NCBI GenBank assembly: GCA_035602605.1
Contig: DATNLZ010000014.1
Coordinates: 3,983-67,982, forward strand
From: DASQHY01 sp035602605
GTDB taxonomy: Bacteria; Acidobacteriota; Terriglobia; Acidiferrales; UBA7541
Length of the DNA stretch: 64,000 nucleotides
Direction of reading: 5' to 3'
The notes beneath the pieces are model-generated. The model was given only the letters and a program-made list of their open reading frames with translations, ran no database searches and was not told the DNA's origin. A program made the position numbers and the translations under genes. Position 1 is the stretch's first letter, and the number at the start of each line of letters is the position of its first letter. Of the stretch, positions 33,728 to 42,025 are shown one piece after another.

Positions 33728-36469
33728 CTAGCCCAGCGCACCCGCGGAGGCACCCGGATCGGATGGCCTGAGATTTTTCTCCAACTGCGCGAGTCTCGCT
33801 AGCACTTGCTGATATTCGGCGCTGCGTTCGGCCAGCGTAGTTTCGAGGTCGCGGACAATTTCGGCGGGCGCTCGGTTACGGAACGTCTGGTCGGCTAAGC
33901 GAGTGGTTTTGGACTGAACGTCACGCGCCAAACGCTCTCTCTCTTTGCGCAGCTTGGCAATTTCCGCGGGCAGGTCACGACCCTCATCAGCGGAAATACG
34001 CAGTTCGAATTTTGGAGTTGAGCGCACGGCTCCACTCGCAGTATCCAGGTGAGCCGTAGCAAATTGAATATTTGAGAGCGTTGCCAGACGAAGCACGGGC
34101 GCAAGATTGGCTTCGATAAGCTTGCGAGTTTCCTCCTCCGGCGTGAACAGCTCCGCGGCCACCCTGCGTTTGGATTCGAGTTTCATTTCTGCGCGAATAT
34201 TCCTTGCCGCGACAATGATCTCTTGAAGCAGGGCGACTTGCTCTTCTGCAGGTTCCTGAATCCAAGAGGGCTGCGGGGCAGGGAATTGCTCCAGCGCGAT
34301 GGACTTGGCCCCAGCCCTTTGCGGAAGCTTATGCCACAACTCCTCGGTTATAAATGGCATGAACGGATGCAGGAGCCGCAGCGCGGCATCGAACACTGCA
34401 AATAGATTTCGCCAGGCTGCTGTGGCAATGGAGCGATCGCTGTCGGACAGGTGCGGTTTCATCCACTCGATGTACCAATCGCAAAAGTCTCCCCAAAAAA
34501 AATGGTAGACCTGGTGGGCAGCTTCATGGAAGCGATACTGTTCCAATGAATCATTAACTTGCGCTGTAACATGCGCCAGCCGGGAAAAAATCCAACAGTT
34601 GATCAGCTTCAAATCGCCGCCGGCTGAATACGGCGCCGCAGCACGAATCTCCGGTGCGGCGAGCTGTTCGATCGATACGCCAGTGGCTTCGAATTTCTCC
34701 AGGTTGAGAAAGAGAAACCTCGCCGCATTCCAAATCTTGTTCGCGAAATTACGCGAGCTCTCAATTTTATCTTCGGTCCAAATCAGGTCTTTGCCCGGGG
34801 CAGCCATGAGGGCGAGCGTAAAGCGCATCGCGTCAGTACCGTATTTGCGATTGATATCGACTGGATCGATTCCGGTACCCTTGGACTTGGACATCTTCTG
34901 TCCGTCCGCAGTTCGCACGATAGCGTGCATGTACACATGGTGGAAGGGAACCTTGCCCGTGAATTTGAGTCCCATCATAATCATCCGCGCGACCCAGAAA
35001 AATATGATCTCGTATCCGGTAATGAGCAGGCTCGTTGGATAATATTTTCGAAGATCAGGCGTGTCATCAGGCCAGCCGAGCGTCGAGAAGGGCCAAAGCG
35101 CGGAGCTAAACCAAGTGTCCAGCACGTCAGGGTCCTGCTGGAGCTTACTGGAGCCACAGGTTGCGCACTTTGCGGGCGACTCGCGGGCAACAGTAATTTC
35201 GGCGCAATCTGCACAATGCCAGGCAGGAATACGGTGCCCCCACCACAGTTGCCGCGAGATACACCAGTCGCGGATGTTGCGCATCCACTCGAAATAAACC
35301 GTGCGCCTATTCTCGGGAATAATCTGAATCTCGCCACTTTCGACCACGGCAATTGCGGGCTCGACCAGCGGCTTCATTCTGCAGAACCACTGATTCGAGG
35401 CGCGCGGTTCTATCACGGTCATGCAGCGTTCGCACGTTCCGACGGCATGGGTGTGCTCGACGACGCGCTCGAGCAGCCCCTGCCCCTGCAAGTCTTCAAC
35501 TACGCGTTTTCTGGCGGCAAAGCGATCGAGGCCGGAATAGGGGCCCGCTGCTGCGCTCATGTGCCCGTCATCGGTCATCACATCGAGCTCCGGAAGGTTG
35601 TGGCGCTTGCCCAATGCAAAGTCATTGGGATCATGCGCAGGCGTAACCTTCACTGCTCCGGTTCCGAATTCGCGGTCTACAAAGGTGTCGCTGACGATCG
35701 GAATCTCGCGGTTCATAAACGGAAGCCGGAGGCGCTTGCCAATGAGATGCTTGTAGCGTTCGTCCTCGGGATGAACGGCGACCCCCGTGTCACCGAGCAT
35801 GGTTTCCGGGCGCGTGGTTGCGACGACCACGCTTTCACTTGAATCCACTACGGGATAGCGGATGTACCAGAGATTTCCGCGCCGTTCTTCGTGAATGGTT
35901 TCGAGATCGCTGATGGCCGTCTGGCACTGCGGGCACCAATTCACCATGTAGTGCGCGCGGTAGATGAGACCTTCTTCGTATAAGCGAACAAAGACTTCGG
36001 TTACCGCGCGAGAAAGTTCCGGCGAGAGAGTAAATCGCTCGCGGGTCCAGTCACAGCTTTCGCCGATTTGCCTCATCTGCTCGGTAATTGTTCCGCCAGA
36101 TTCCTCTTTCCATTTCCAGACTCGCCGCTCAAATTCGTCGCGACCCAGCGTGCGGTAATCGATGCCCTGCTCGGCAAGCTTGCGCCCGACAACGCGCTGC
36201 GTCGAGATGCCGGCATGATCGGTTCCGGGGAGATAAAGCGTATTGAAACCGCGCATGCGGTGCCAGCGCGTCAGGATATCGATCTCCGTATGATCGAGCA
36301 TGTGACCGATATGCAGCGATCCCGTCACGTTCGGTGGAGGAATAACGATGGAAAACACCGGTCCAGGGGCAGACGGGTCAGCGCGAAAGAGCTGCTGCTC
36401 AACCCAAGCGCGGGCCCAGTGCTGCTCGATTTGTTGCGGTTCGTAGGCCTTGGGGATTTCCCGTGTCAT
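33728..36469 (-). CDS. valS: Valyl-tRNA synthetase
   Basis: A 913-residue class Ia synthetase of normal length. The HIGH signature is GSLHIGHML near residue 52. The editing domain follows (about 200-360; TTRPETMLGDTGVAVHPED). The KMSKS loop is GQKMSKSKGTGIDP. A coiled-coil tail (DLPAEIAKLRKERERLA through QVLARLAQLE) ends the protein, as is usual for ValRS. A cysteine set near residue 345 (CERCMTVIEPR) and a second at CADC/CATCGSSK suggest zinc binding. No T-box leader is seen upstream. The next gene downstream lies 71 bases away. Confidence 0.97.
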   Translation of the reverse strand: MTREIPKAYEPQQIEQHWARAWVEQQLFRADPSAPGPVFSIVIPPPNVTGSLHIGHMLDHTEIDILTRWHRMRGFNTLYLPGTDHAGISTQRVVGRKLAEQGIDYRTLGRDEFERRVWKWKEESGGTITEQMRQIGESCDWTRERFTLSPELSRAVTEVFVRLYEEGLIYRAHYMVNWCPQCQTAISDLETIHEERRGNLWYIRYPVVDSSESVVVATTRPETMLGDTGVAVHPEDERYKHLIGKRLRLPFMNREIPIVSDTFVDREFGTGAVKVTPAHDPNDFALGKRHNLPELDVMTDDGHMSAAAGPYSGLDRFAARKRVVEDLQGQGLLERVVEHTHAVGTCERCMTVIEPRASNQWFCRMKPLVEPAIAVVESGEIQIIPENRRTVYFEWMRNIRDWCISRQLWWGHRIPAWHCADCAEITVARESPAKCATCGSSKLQQDPDVLDTWFSSALWPFSTLGWPDDTPDLRKYYPTSLLITGYEIIFFWVARMIMMGLKFTGKVPFHHVYMHAIVRTADGQKMSKSKGTGIDPVDINRKYGTDAMRFTLALMAAPGKDLIWTEDKIESSRNFANKIWNAARFLFLNLEKFEATGVSIEQLAAPEIRAAAPYSAGGDLKLINCWIFSRLAHVTAQVNDSLEQYRFHEAAHQVYHFFWGDFCDWYIEWMKPHLSDSDRSIATAAWRNLFAVFDAALRLLHPFMPFITEELWHKLPQRAGAKSIALEQFPAPQPSWIQEPAEEQVALLQEIIVAARNIRAEMKLESKRRVAAELFTPEEETRKLIEANLAPVLRLATLSNIQFATAHLDTASGAVRSTPKFELRISADEGRDLPAEIAKLRKERERLARDVQSKTTRLADQTFRNRAPAEIVRDLETTLAERSAEYQQVLARLAQLEKNLRPSDPGASAGALG

Positions 36470-36826
36470 GTGCTCAGTGCTGTCCTTTACGTGTTGGACG
36501 ATACTCTCTTAACGGTAGCAACGAATAAACGATTCACTATAAGCGGCGAAGGAGGAGATCGTCAATTCGCTGAGTTCCTGGTGGCCTCAGCGATACGCAA
36601 CGGTCCGCTGGCCGCTACGCTAGCCGCTACGCTAGCCGCTACGCTAGGACTTCCCAGACGGGCCGTTGACACCGGGAGCGAGTACGCCCCGCTTTTGTAA
36701 CCGTCCGCCTAAAATACGGCACGACCGCCGAAAGCTAAGTGTTGATTCTATGGACGTTTTGGGTGATTTTGTCGTGAGTGCGGACTGTAGAGGGCTTAAG
36801 ACTTAAAGATGTCCCAGCGATCGCTA
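36470..36826. other. Intergenic region with short tandem repeat
   Basis: These 357 bases between valS and the receiver-protein gene hold a three-copy 12-base repeat (listed separately). No gene is supported. I saw no clear promoter for valS by eye. Confidence 0.5.
36611..36646. repeat. Three perfect tandem copies of a 12-base unit
   Basis: The unit GCCGCTACGCTA occurs three times in direct succession without mismatch. It lies about 140 to 180 bases upstream of the valS start. It could be a slippage-prone site; each unit contains a TACGCTA core that is not palindromic. Confidence 0.8.
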
Positions 36827-38725
36827 CTATTTCTTTTCGAGTTCGCTACGGACAATGGCTTCGATGACCGGCTTGAGCAATTGCTGGGTCATGGATTGGA
36901 ACGTTTCCGGATTCATGCGCGCCAAGACTTTGGCGACGATTGCCTCCAAATCCTGGGTTTTTGCTGAAGCTGGCGTGGCTGCTGAAGGCGATGTAACCGC
37001 TTCTTCATGCTGGTCCGGTGCTGCGACAAAAGTGCGGACTGCTCCGATCGGTTCCGGTTCTTCGGTCAAGCCATTGTCGCTATTTGGGGTTTCGACAACA
37101 GATTCAGCTAGGGCAGTCGCGGGGTGGGAGCTTTCAGCCGTGAACGAGCTCGCTTGAGGCGCTTCAGCTACATCTGCGATCTCTTCCATGATCGACCGTG
37201 CTGACTCGGCACCTGCAGGGAACAGTTGCTGAACTTGCTGGCTCATAGCAGCGTTATATGCGGGTGCGTTCTCGTCCGCGGTTTCGGCTTCCGGGGACCT
37301 AGGTTCTCTCGAGAAAGACGCGGAGGCTTCCGAGTGAGATGATGCAGGCTCATGCGCAGACGACTCTTCCGCTTCGTGCCCACCGGGCCAAGCGGAGGCA
37401 ATGAGGCGGGCTGCCTGCCGGACCTGTTCCTCCCAGAGAGCAGGCAATTTAGTAGGAGGCGGAGTTATAACTGACTGCGAGTCAGCCGGCCTGGGCTCTG
37501 CCGAAACAGGGTCGGTCAATGGAGCGTCTGCCGGATCAGTCTCAGAGGAATGAGGTTCGACATTAGATGCTATAGCCGTACCGAAGTCAGTCGAAAGCTC
37601 TGCAAAAGCGCTCGGAGACTCTTGCAGCGAATCCTCGGCCAATTCCATGGGCGAAGGGGGTTTTTCTTCGATGAACAAACCGGGAAACGCGTCAGCCGTA
37701 AAAACGGCTTCGTAGTCGTTCTCGTTTGTCGGTTCAGAAACTTGTTTGTCTTCAACTGCAGGATCTGACTGCTGCACCCATTCAGAAGCCGTCTCGCGTC
37801 CCTGCTCAAGTGCGGGAACTTCCTCGCGCTGGGAGCTCTCCTGCGCTTTTGTTAAGGAACCTGCTTGAACCGAAGCTGGTTCTTGCTGCGGCTCGTCATG
37901 ACGAGCAAAGACCTCGTGCGCGAGCTTCTCCTGAGGTTCCGAGAGGACCGCACTCACGGCTTCGACGTCGGGTTCAGGTAGCGCCGTGGTGGCATACCGA
38001 CTACCTTCAGAAACTTGAGTGTCGTCTGCCAACAACTCATCAGGAACCGATTGCGCTCGCCACGACGTCTCCGGTGCCTCTTCCTCCTCAACCTCTTCTT
38101 CAGGAGTAACGCCCCAGTTGCGCGAATCACTGAGCTCTGGATGCGGCACGGGCGCGACGTAAGCTTCGGCCTCGGGTTCGATTTCCGTCGTCTCGGTTTC
38201 GAGCATGCTTCCAAAAGCCAAGGGTCTGTCGGCATCACCAAAGGAAACGGCAGCGGGCATCGATGGCAGCGGCTGTTCGACGGCGGCTTCGGTATACGCA
38301 ACCGCGGCCATAACAGGCTGCGGCACAGAAACAGGCGCCGGGCGCCTGGTTTCGGCGGCACGAGCCAACGCAGACTTCACCATATTGATGAGTGGATCCG
38401 GCGGGATAAATGGCTTCTTCAAAACGCCGTCGGCGCCGACGCGTTGCGCTTCATGTTCGTCCAATGGATCGAACGCGCCCACCAGCAGAATCACGGGGAT
38501 GTGCGAGTACTGCGGATCTTTTTTTACGAATTCACAAACTTCATACCCGTTCCTAACGGGCATGAAAATGTCGGCCAAGATGAGGTCCGGGTGCACATCC
38601 GGGATGCGGCGCACAGCGGCTTCGCCGTTGCCTACGGCGACAACGTCAATGCCGTGGTCCTTCAGCGCAAGGCCGACCATCTTTTGGATGTTGCTATTGT
38701 CGTCAGCAACTAGAATTGTTGCCAC
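36827..38725 (-). CDS. Response-regulator receiver protein with long acidic disordered region
   Basis: I chose the GTG at 38725 because GGAGGG lies 7 to 12 bases before it and translation starts directly with the receiver domain (ATILVADDNSNIQKMV). Residues 1-125 are a REC domain with phospho-acceptor Asp52 in LILADIFMP and the LKKPF lysine pair near 103-104. The usual Thr/Ser of the switch is replaced by Val (VILLVGAF). Residues 130-585 are acidic and low in complexity (Glu, Pro, Ala, Ser rich). The last 45 residues are conserved-looking helices (LEAIVAKVLARMNPETF). There is no DNA-binding or enzyme domain. It lies alone between valS and bamD; no kinase is nearby. Confidence 0.85.
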   Translation of the reverse strand: MATILVADDNSNIQKMVGLALKDHGIDVVAVGNGEAAVRRIPDVHPDLILADIFMPVRNGYEVCEFVKKDPQYSHIPVILLVGAFDPLDEHEAQRVGADGVLKKPFIPPDPLINMVKSALARAAETRRPAPVSVPQPVMAAVAYTEAAVEQPLPSMPAAVSFGDADRPLAFGSMLETETTEIEPEAEAYVAPVPHPELSDSRNWGVTPEEEVEEEEAPETSWRAQSVPDELLADDTQVSEGSRYATTALPEPDVEAVSAVLSEPQEKLAHEVFARHDEPQQEPASVQAGSLTKAQESSQREEVPALEQGRETASEWVQQSDPAVEDKQVSEPTNENDYEAVFTADAFPGLFIEEKPPSPMELAEDSLQESPSAFAELSTDFGTAIASNVEPHSSETDPADAPLTDPVSAEPRPADSQSVITPPPTKLPALWEEQVRQAARLIASAWPGGHEAEESSAHEPASSHSEASASFSREPRSPEAETADENAPAYNAAMSQQVQQLFPAGAESARSIMEEIADVAEAPQASSFTAESSHPATALAESVVETPNSDNGLTEEPEPIGAVRTFVAAPDQHEEAVTSPSAATPASAKTQDLEAIVAKVLARMNPETFQSMTQQLLKPVIEAIVRSELEKK

Positions 38726-39011
38726 GTCCGACCCTCCGGCCAATCGCTGACAAGCTATAGCGATAGTGCCTCTCAAGTATTCGTAACATCGCATAGGGAG
38801 GGCGTCAACACGAACCGTGAGTGTGTGTGTCTAGCTGAAACAGGGTGCGCGGACAGCCGGATAGGCCTATCGAAGCGCGAAGGCTTAGATTGACCACGCA
38901 AGCAGGGAGGATATTCTTACATGCGGTAAGCCATGCCGCATACACACTAAATCCAGTGCGAACGGTATGCGCTTGGGGATGACTGTGAAAATCGCAAGTT
39001 CCGTGTTGCTG

Positions 39012-40337
39012 TTACCAGGGAACGATCTTGCGAAGGCCTTTTTTCTTTTTGCTGGTTGATTCCTTGTTTTTGTCGATGGGCTTGGATTTGTTCGCCACCC
39101 CAGCATCAGGAGACAGCGCAGTATTGATCGTAGTGGCGTCGGGTTTGGCCGCTGCGGGTGCGTCGCCGGCTGGGGGGGCAGTGACTGGTGGAGTGGCGGT
39201 TGCGGGGCCGGTATCCGCTGGGCTAGTTGCTGCAGGTTCGGTAGGTGAGCTTGGGCTGGCCGCGGAAGGGGCGCTGCCCGTGCCGGGCTGAACGGTCATA
39301 ACAGCGCTAGTGCTCGCGCCCTCGCCACCGAGACCTGTGGTTCCGCCCGGCGTAAGGATCTCGCCGCCGGAAACGCTTGCGGGAGTCATGTTCGGGGCGC
39401 CGAGTTGCGCAGCGGTGGTCACATCGGGACGAGTCGTCAAGATGCCGGTTGCCTTGTGGAGTATCCCGCCGCCACGGCGCTCAATCTCGCGTTCTTTCTG
39501 CGCGCGCGCGAGCGCAACGGTATCGGGCTGCGGGATGGGGGCGCCAAACTCTTTCAGCTTATCCTTGGCGTTCGCGGCCATTGATGACAGTGGATATTCA
39601 CGAACAATGCGCGCCCAATATTTTGCGGCGATTTCTTTGTGTTCGCTACGGGTATAAATATCGGCAAGCATCCAGTTGGCCTGGTCGGCGCGGCTATAAA
39701 GAGGGTAACGCTCGGTAAGCGTGGACAATCGTCCAGCGGCGGCTCGCAACGAGCCCTTGATGTAGTAATAGCGTCCAATACGGTAGTCGCCTTCGGCAAG
39801 GACCTCCTGGACATCGCGCAGGCGTTGCTCGGCGTCGGCACGCAGCTTGTCATCCGGATATTTCTGCAAAAAGGTCTGGAACTCTTCCTCAGCGAGCTTG
39901 GCTTCGCTGCGGTCGCGGTCCGGCTTTTCCATGCGACGATAATGGGTCATGGCGACTTGCAACTGCGCGTAGGTCGCTTCAGGAAGAAACGGGAAGAAGA
40001 TAATAAAGTTTTTGTACTCTTCGACGGCTTGGGTCAGGCCCGTGGTGCCGCCTTCTTTGTAAAAAGAATCGGCAATCGCTAGCTTAGCCTTGGCGAGGTA
40101 ATCGCTATCGGGATATGTGTTGATGAGAGTTTGCAGTGTGAGCCGGCCAACGGTGTGACGGCCATGCCGGATATCTTCCAGTGAGCGCTCATAAAGGACC
40201 TTGTCCGGTTCGGCACCGGAGGCCTGTTCCTGTCCATGCTTTTTCTTGCCGCCGAAGCAGCCGCTCAGCAGCAACACGCCTGCGAGCGGAAGCGCCAGCC
40301 AGCGGACCCGTATTCTTGTCTTGACCGATTTATTCAC
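39012..40337 (-). CDS. bamD: BamD-like outer membrane assembly lipoprotein
   Basis: A 441-residue protein with a lipoprotein signal ending in the lipobox LLSGC (cysteine near residue 27). Residues 45-260 are TPR-like repeats (LTLQTLINTYPDSDYLAKAK, EFQTFLQKYPDDKLRADAEQ, WMLADIYTRSEHKEIAAKYW). This matches the BamD family, which binds BamA and feeds outer membrane proteins to the barrel machine. Residues 300-420 are an Ala/Pro/Thr-rich tail typical of Acidobacteriota BamD-like proteins, ending KKKKGLRKIVPW. Spacing to rpe upstream is 40 bases, so the two may share a transcript. A more general TPR lipoprotein role cannot be excluded. Confidence 0.82.
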   Translation of the reverse strand: MNKSVKTRIRVRWLALPLAGVLLLSGCFGGKKKHGQEQASGAEPDKVLYERSLEDIRHGRHTVGRLTLQTLINTYPDSDYLAKAKLAIADSFYKEGGTTGLTQAVEEYKNFIIFFPFLPEATYAQLQVAMTHYRRMEKPDRDRSEAKLAEEEFQTFLQKYPDDKLRADAEQRLRDVQEVLAEGDYRIGRYYYIKGSLRAAAGRLSTLTERYPLYSRADQANWMLADIYTRSEHKEIAAKYWARIVREYPLSSMAANAKDKLKEFGAPIPQPDTVALARAQKEREIERRGGGILHKATGILTTRPDVTTAAQLGAPNMTPASVSGGEILTPGGTTGLGGEGASTSAVMTVQPGTGSAPSAASPSSPTEPAATSPADTGPATATPPVTAPPAGDAPAAAKPDATTINTALSPDAGVANKSKPIDKNKESTSKKKKGLRKIVPW

Positions 40338-40377
40338 AGAGACTCCCCATTTTAGTTTTCGTCATACGCTGGGGCAT

Positions 40378-41064
40378 TCAGACTTTTTGCAGGAGTGCTT
40401 CTGCAGCGATTTGCTGCAGGTTTTTGACTGCCGCGCCCGCGTCAGGGGTGTGAAACACCGATGTGCCAGCGACCAGAATCTCCGCGCCAGCGCGAACGAC
40501 GTGGGCCACGGTGTCGGGCCCAATCCCCCCGTCCACTTCGATGCGGAAGCTATAATTGTATCGCGAACGCAAGTCCTTCAGCTGCTTAATTTTGGTGACG
40601 GCGTTGGAGATAAAAGATTGACCCCCAAACCCAGGATTTACCGACATCACCAGCACATAGTCCACTTTCTCAAGTACCTCGGTCAGGGCCGCAACCGGGG
40701 TCCCTGGATTAATCACTACGCCCGCCGCTCGGCCATGTTCGCGAATAAGATGCAGGATGCGATCGAGGTGCGGCGTGGCTTCCTGATGAACCGAGATCAT
40801 GTCCGCACCCGCTTCCGCAAAAGCTTCAATGTAGCGGTCGGGATTCTCAATCATGAGATGCACATCGAGGGTCAGGCGGGTTGCCTTGCGTAATGACGCG
40901 ACTACAGGGACCCCGATGGAGATATTGGGTACAAAATGGCCGTCCATCACATCGAGATGAAGCATGCGGGCGCCCCCGCGTTCTACAGCACGGATGGCAT
41001 CGCCGAGAGACGCGAAATCAGCGGCTAAAACGGAGGGCGCTATCTCGACAGTGGTAGCTACCAT
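40378..41064 (-). CDS. rpe: Ribulose-phosphate 3-epimerase
   Basis: A 228-residue TIM-barrel enzyme. Motifs include IAPSVLAADFASLGDAI (first strand, catalytic region), HLDVMDGHFVPNISIG with metal-binding His/Asp and VDYVLVMSVNPGFGGQSF. The phosphate-binding strand is VDGGIGPDTVAHVVRAG. It interconverts ribulose-5-phosphate and xylulose-5-phosphate in the pentose phosphate pathway. A Shine-Dalgarno-like GGAGA precedes the ATG. The 3-epimerase domain is not fused to anything else. It is followed by bamD and preceded by the PASTA protein at 126 bases. Confidence 0.96.
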   Translation of the reverse strand: MVATTVEIAPSVLAADFASLGDAIRAVERGGARMLHLDVMDGHFVPNISIGVPVVASLRKATRLTLDVHLMIENPDRYIEAFAEAGADMISVHQEATPHLDRILHLIREHGRAAGVVINPGTPVAALTEVLEKVDYVLVMSVNPGFGGQSFISNAVTKIKQLKDLRSRYNYSFRIEVDGGIGPDTVAHVVRAGAEILVAGTSVFHTPDAGAAVKNLQQIAAEALLQKV

Positions 41065-41190
41065 GATTTCTCCGGAGATTCTAGCACATACAAGATGCAG
41101 GATTTAGCGCAAAGGTTAGAAAAGCGTCGATTGGCATTCTCACGCGATGCGGGGGGGGCAAAACGACGTGCGTACGTCGGGCCTGTTGCA

Positions 41191-41919
41191 TCACCCCGCG
41201 CCGTTGGCGACGGTCAATTCGACTGGCATCGAAAGGCTGACTTTTGTTCCTGCAGGCGGATTCTGCGTCGTGATCGCGCCGTGAGGCCACTGCGAGGCAG
41301 GCTCGTATTTAATCTTGGGGTGCAGCACCACGCCGCTGAGACGGCGCTGCGCCTCAGCTTCGTTAAGGCCGACGAGATAAGGCATGACGTACGCCGGCTC
41401 ACGGACGCCAGCTGAGACAAGAAGATCAACGCGAGGGCTGGAGGCGCTGCTGCCAGGGCGAGGATCTTGCATGGCCACGACGTCAGCAGGAAGATCCGGG
41501 ATATACGGATTGGAGACTTCTCCGATTTGCAGGCGCGCGCGGAGCAGCTCAATGCGCGAAACGCGCAGGGACTTGCCTTCGAGACTCGGAATCGTGAGCT
41601 GACGCTGGCCAAGACTCAGGACTACGTGGGCTTGCTGGGAGACTTTCATCTGCATGCCGGGGGGAGGGCTTTGGCGCACGATGACATTGATAGGGAAATT
41701 GCTATAAACACGATCGGCCACGCGAAGCACCAGACCTTGCGAACGGAGTTGGCGATTGGCCTCGGTAACGTTTTTCCCGACTAGATTTGGAAGTGTCACT
41801 TCACGGCCATGGATGGCGAAGCGCATCGCCGTAATGGCGCTCAAAAAGGCTGCTGAAGCGAGGATAAACACCAGCAGCGCCATGCGCATCAACCATTCGA
41901 GCCGTTCCCGCAGCGTCAC
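41191..41919 (-). CDS. Membrane-anchored triple PASTA-domain protein
   Basis: A 242-residue protein with a GTG start. A single N-terminal membrane helix (residues 13-35; LLVFILASAAFLSAIT) is followed by three PASTA domains (about 41-107, 108-178, 180-240). Typical marks are VTLPNLVGKNVTEANRQL, RQSPPPGM and TTQNPPAGTKV. PASTA domains bind muropeptides or beta-lactams and usually sit on penicillin-binding proteins or Ser/Thr kinases; here there is no kinase or transpeptidase domain in the same protein. It may be a cell-wall sensor or assembly helper. It follows tldE-like by 106 bases on the same strand. Confidence 0.88.
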   Translation of the reverse strand: MTLRERLEWLMRMALLVFILASAAFLSAITAMRFAIHGREVTLPNLVGKNVTEANRQLRSQGLVLRVADRVYSNFPINVIVRQSPPPGMQMKVSQQAHVVLSLGQRQLTIPSLEGKSLRVSRIELLRARLQIGEVSNPYIPDLPADVVAMQDPRPGSSASSPRVDLLVSAGVREPAYVMPYLVGLNEAEAQRRLSGVVLHPKIKYEPASQWPHGAITTQNPPAGTKVSLSMPVELTVANGAG

Positions 41920-42025
41920 AGAATGATTCTCACTGCGGCGAGCCTATCATTGCGGTCACGGTGCAGCAACATTGCGTTTGGGTGCTGTTGCGACGTGTGA
42001 ATGGTGCACGGCGGCATGCGCAAGT

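Noticed and set aside
34925..35842. Open frame of 305 codons antisense to valS
   Set aside because: A shadow of the high-GC valS coding region; no ribosome binding site or family match.
65..36469. Functional link between tRNA-Val and valS in the same window
   Set aside because: They are 33 kb apart with opposite contexts; co-occurrence is most likely chance.
36611..36646. Possible CRISPR-like array
   Set aside because: Repeat units are adjacent without spacers and are far too short; no cas genes are present.
36068..36700. Open frame of 210 codons on the plus strand running through the 12-base repeats
   Set aside because: Most of it lies antisense in valS, and the part with the repeats encodes only a low-complexity Ala-Thr-Leu stretch.
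36470..36826. T-box leader upstream of valS
   Set aside because: No T-box sequence or terminator/antiterminator pair was seen.
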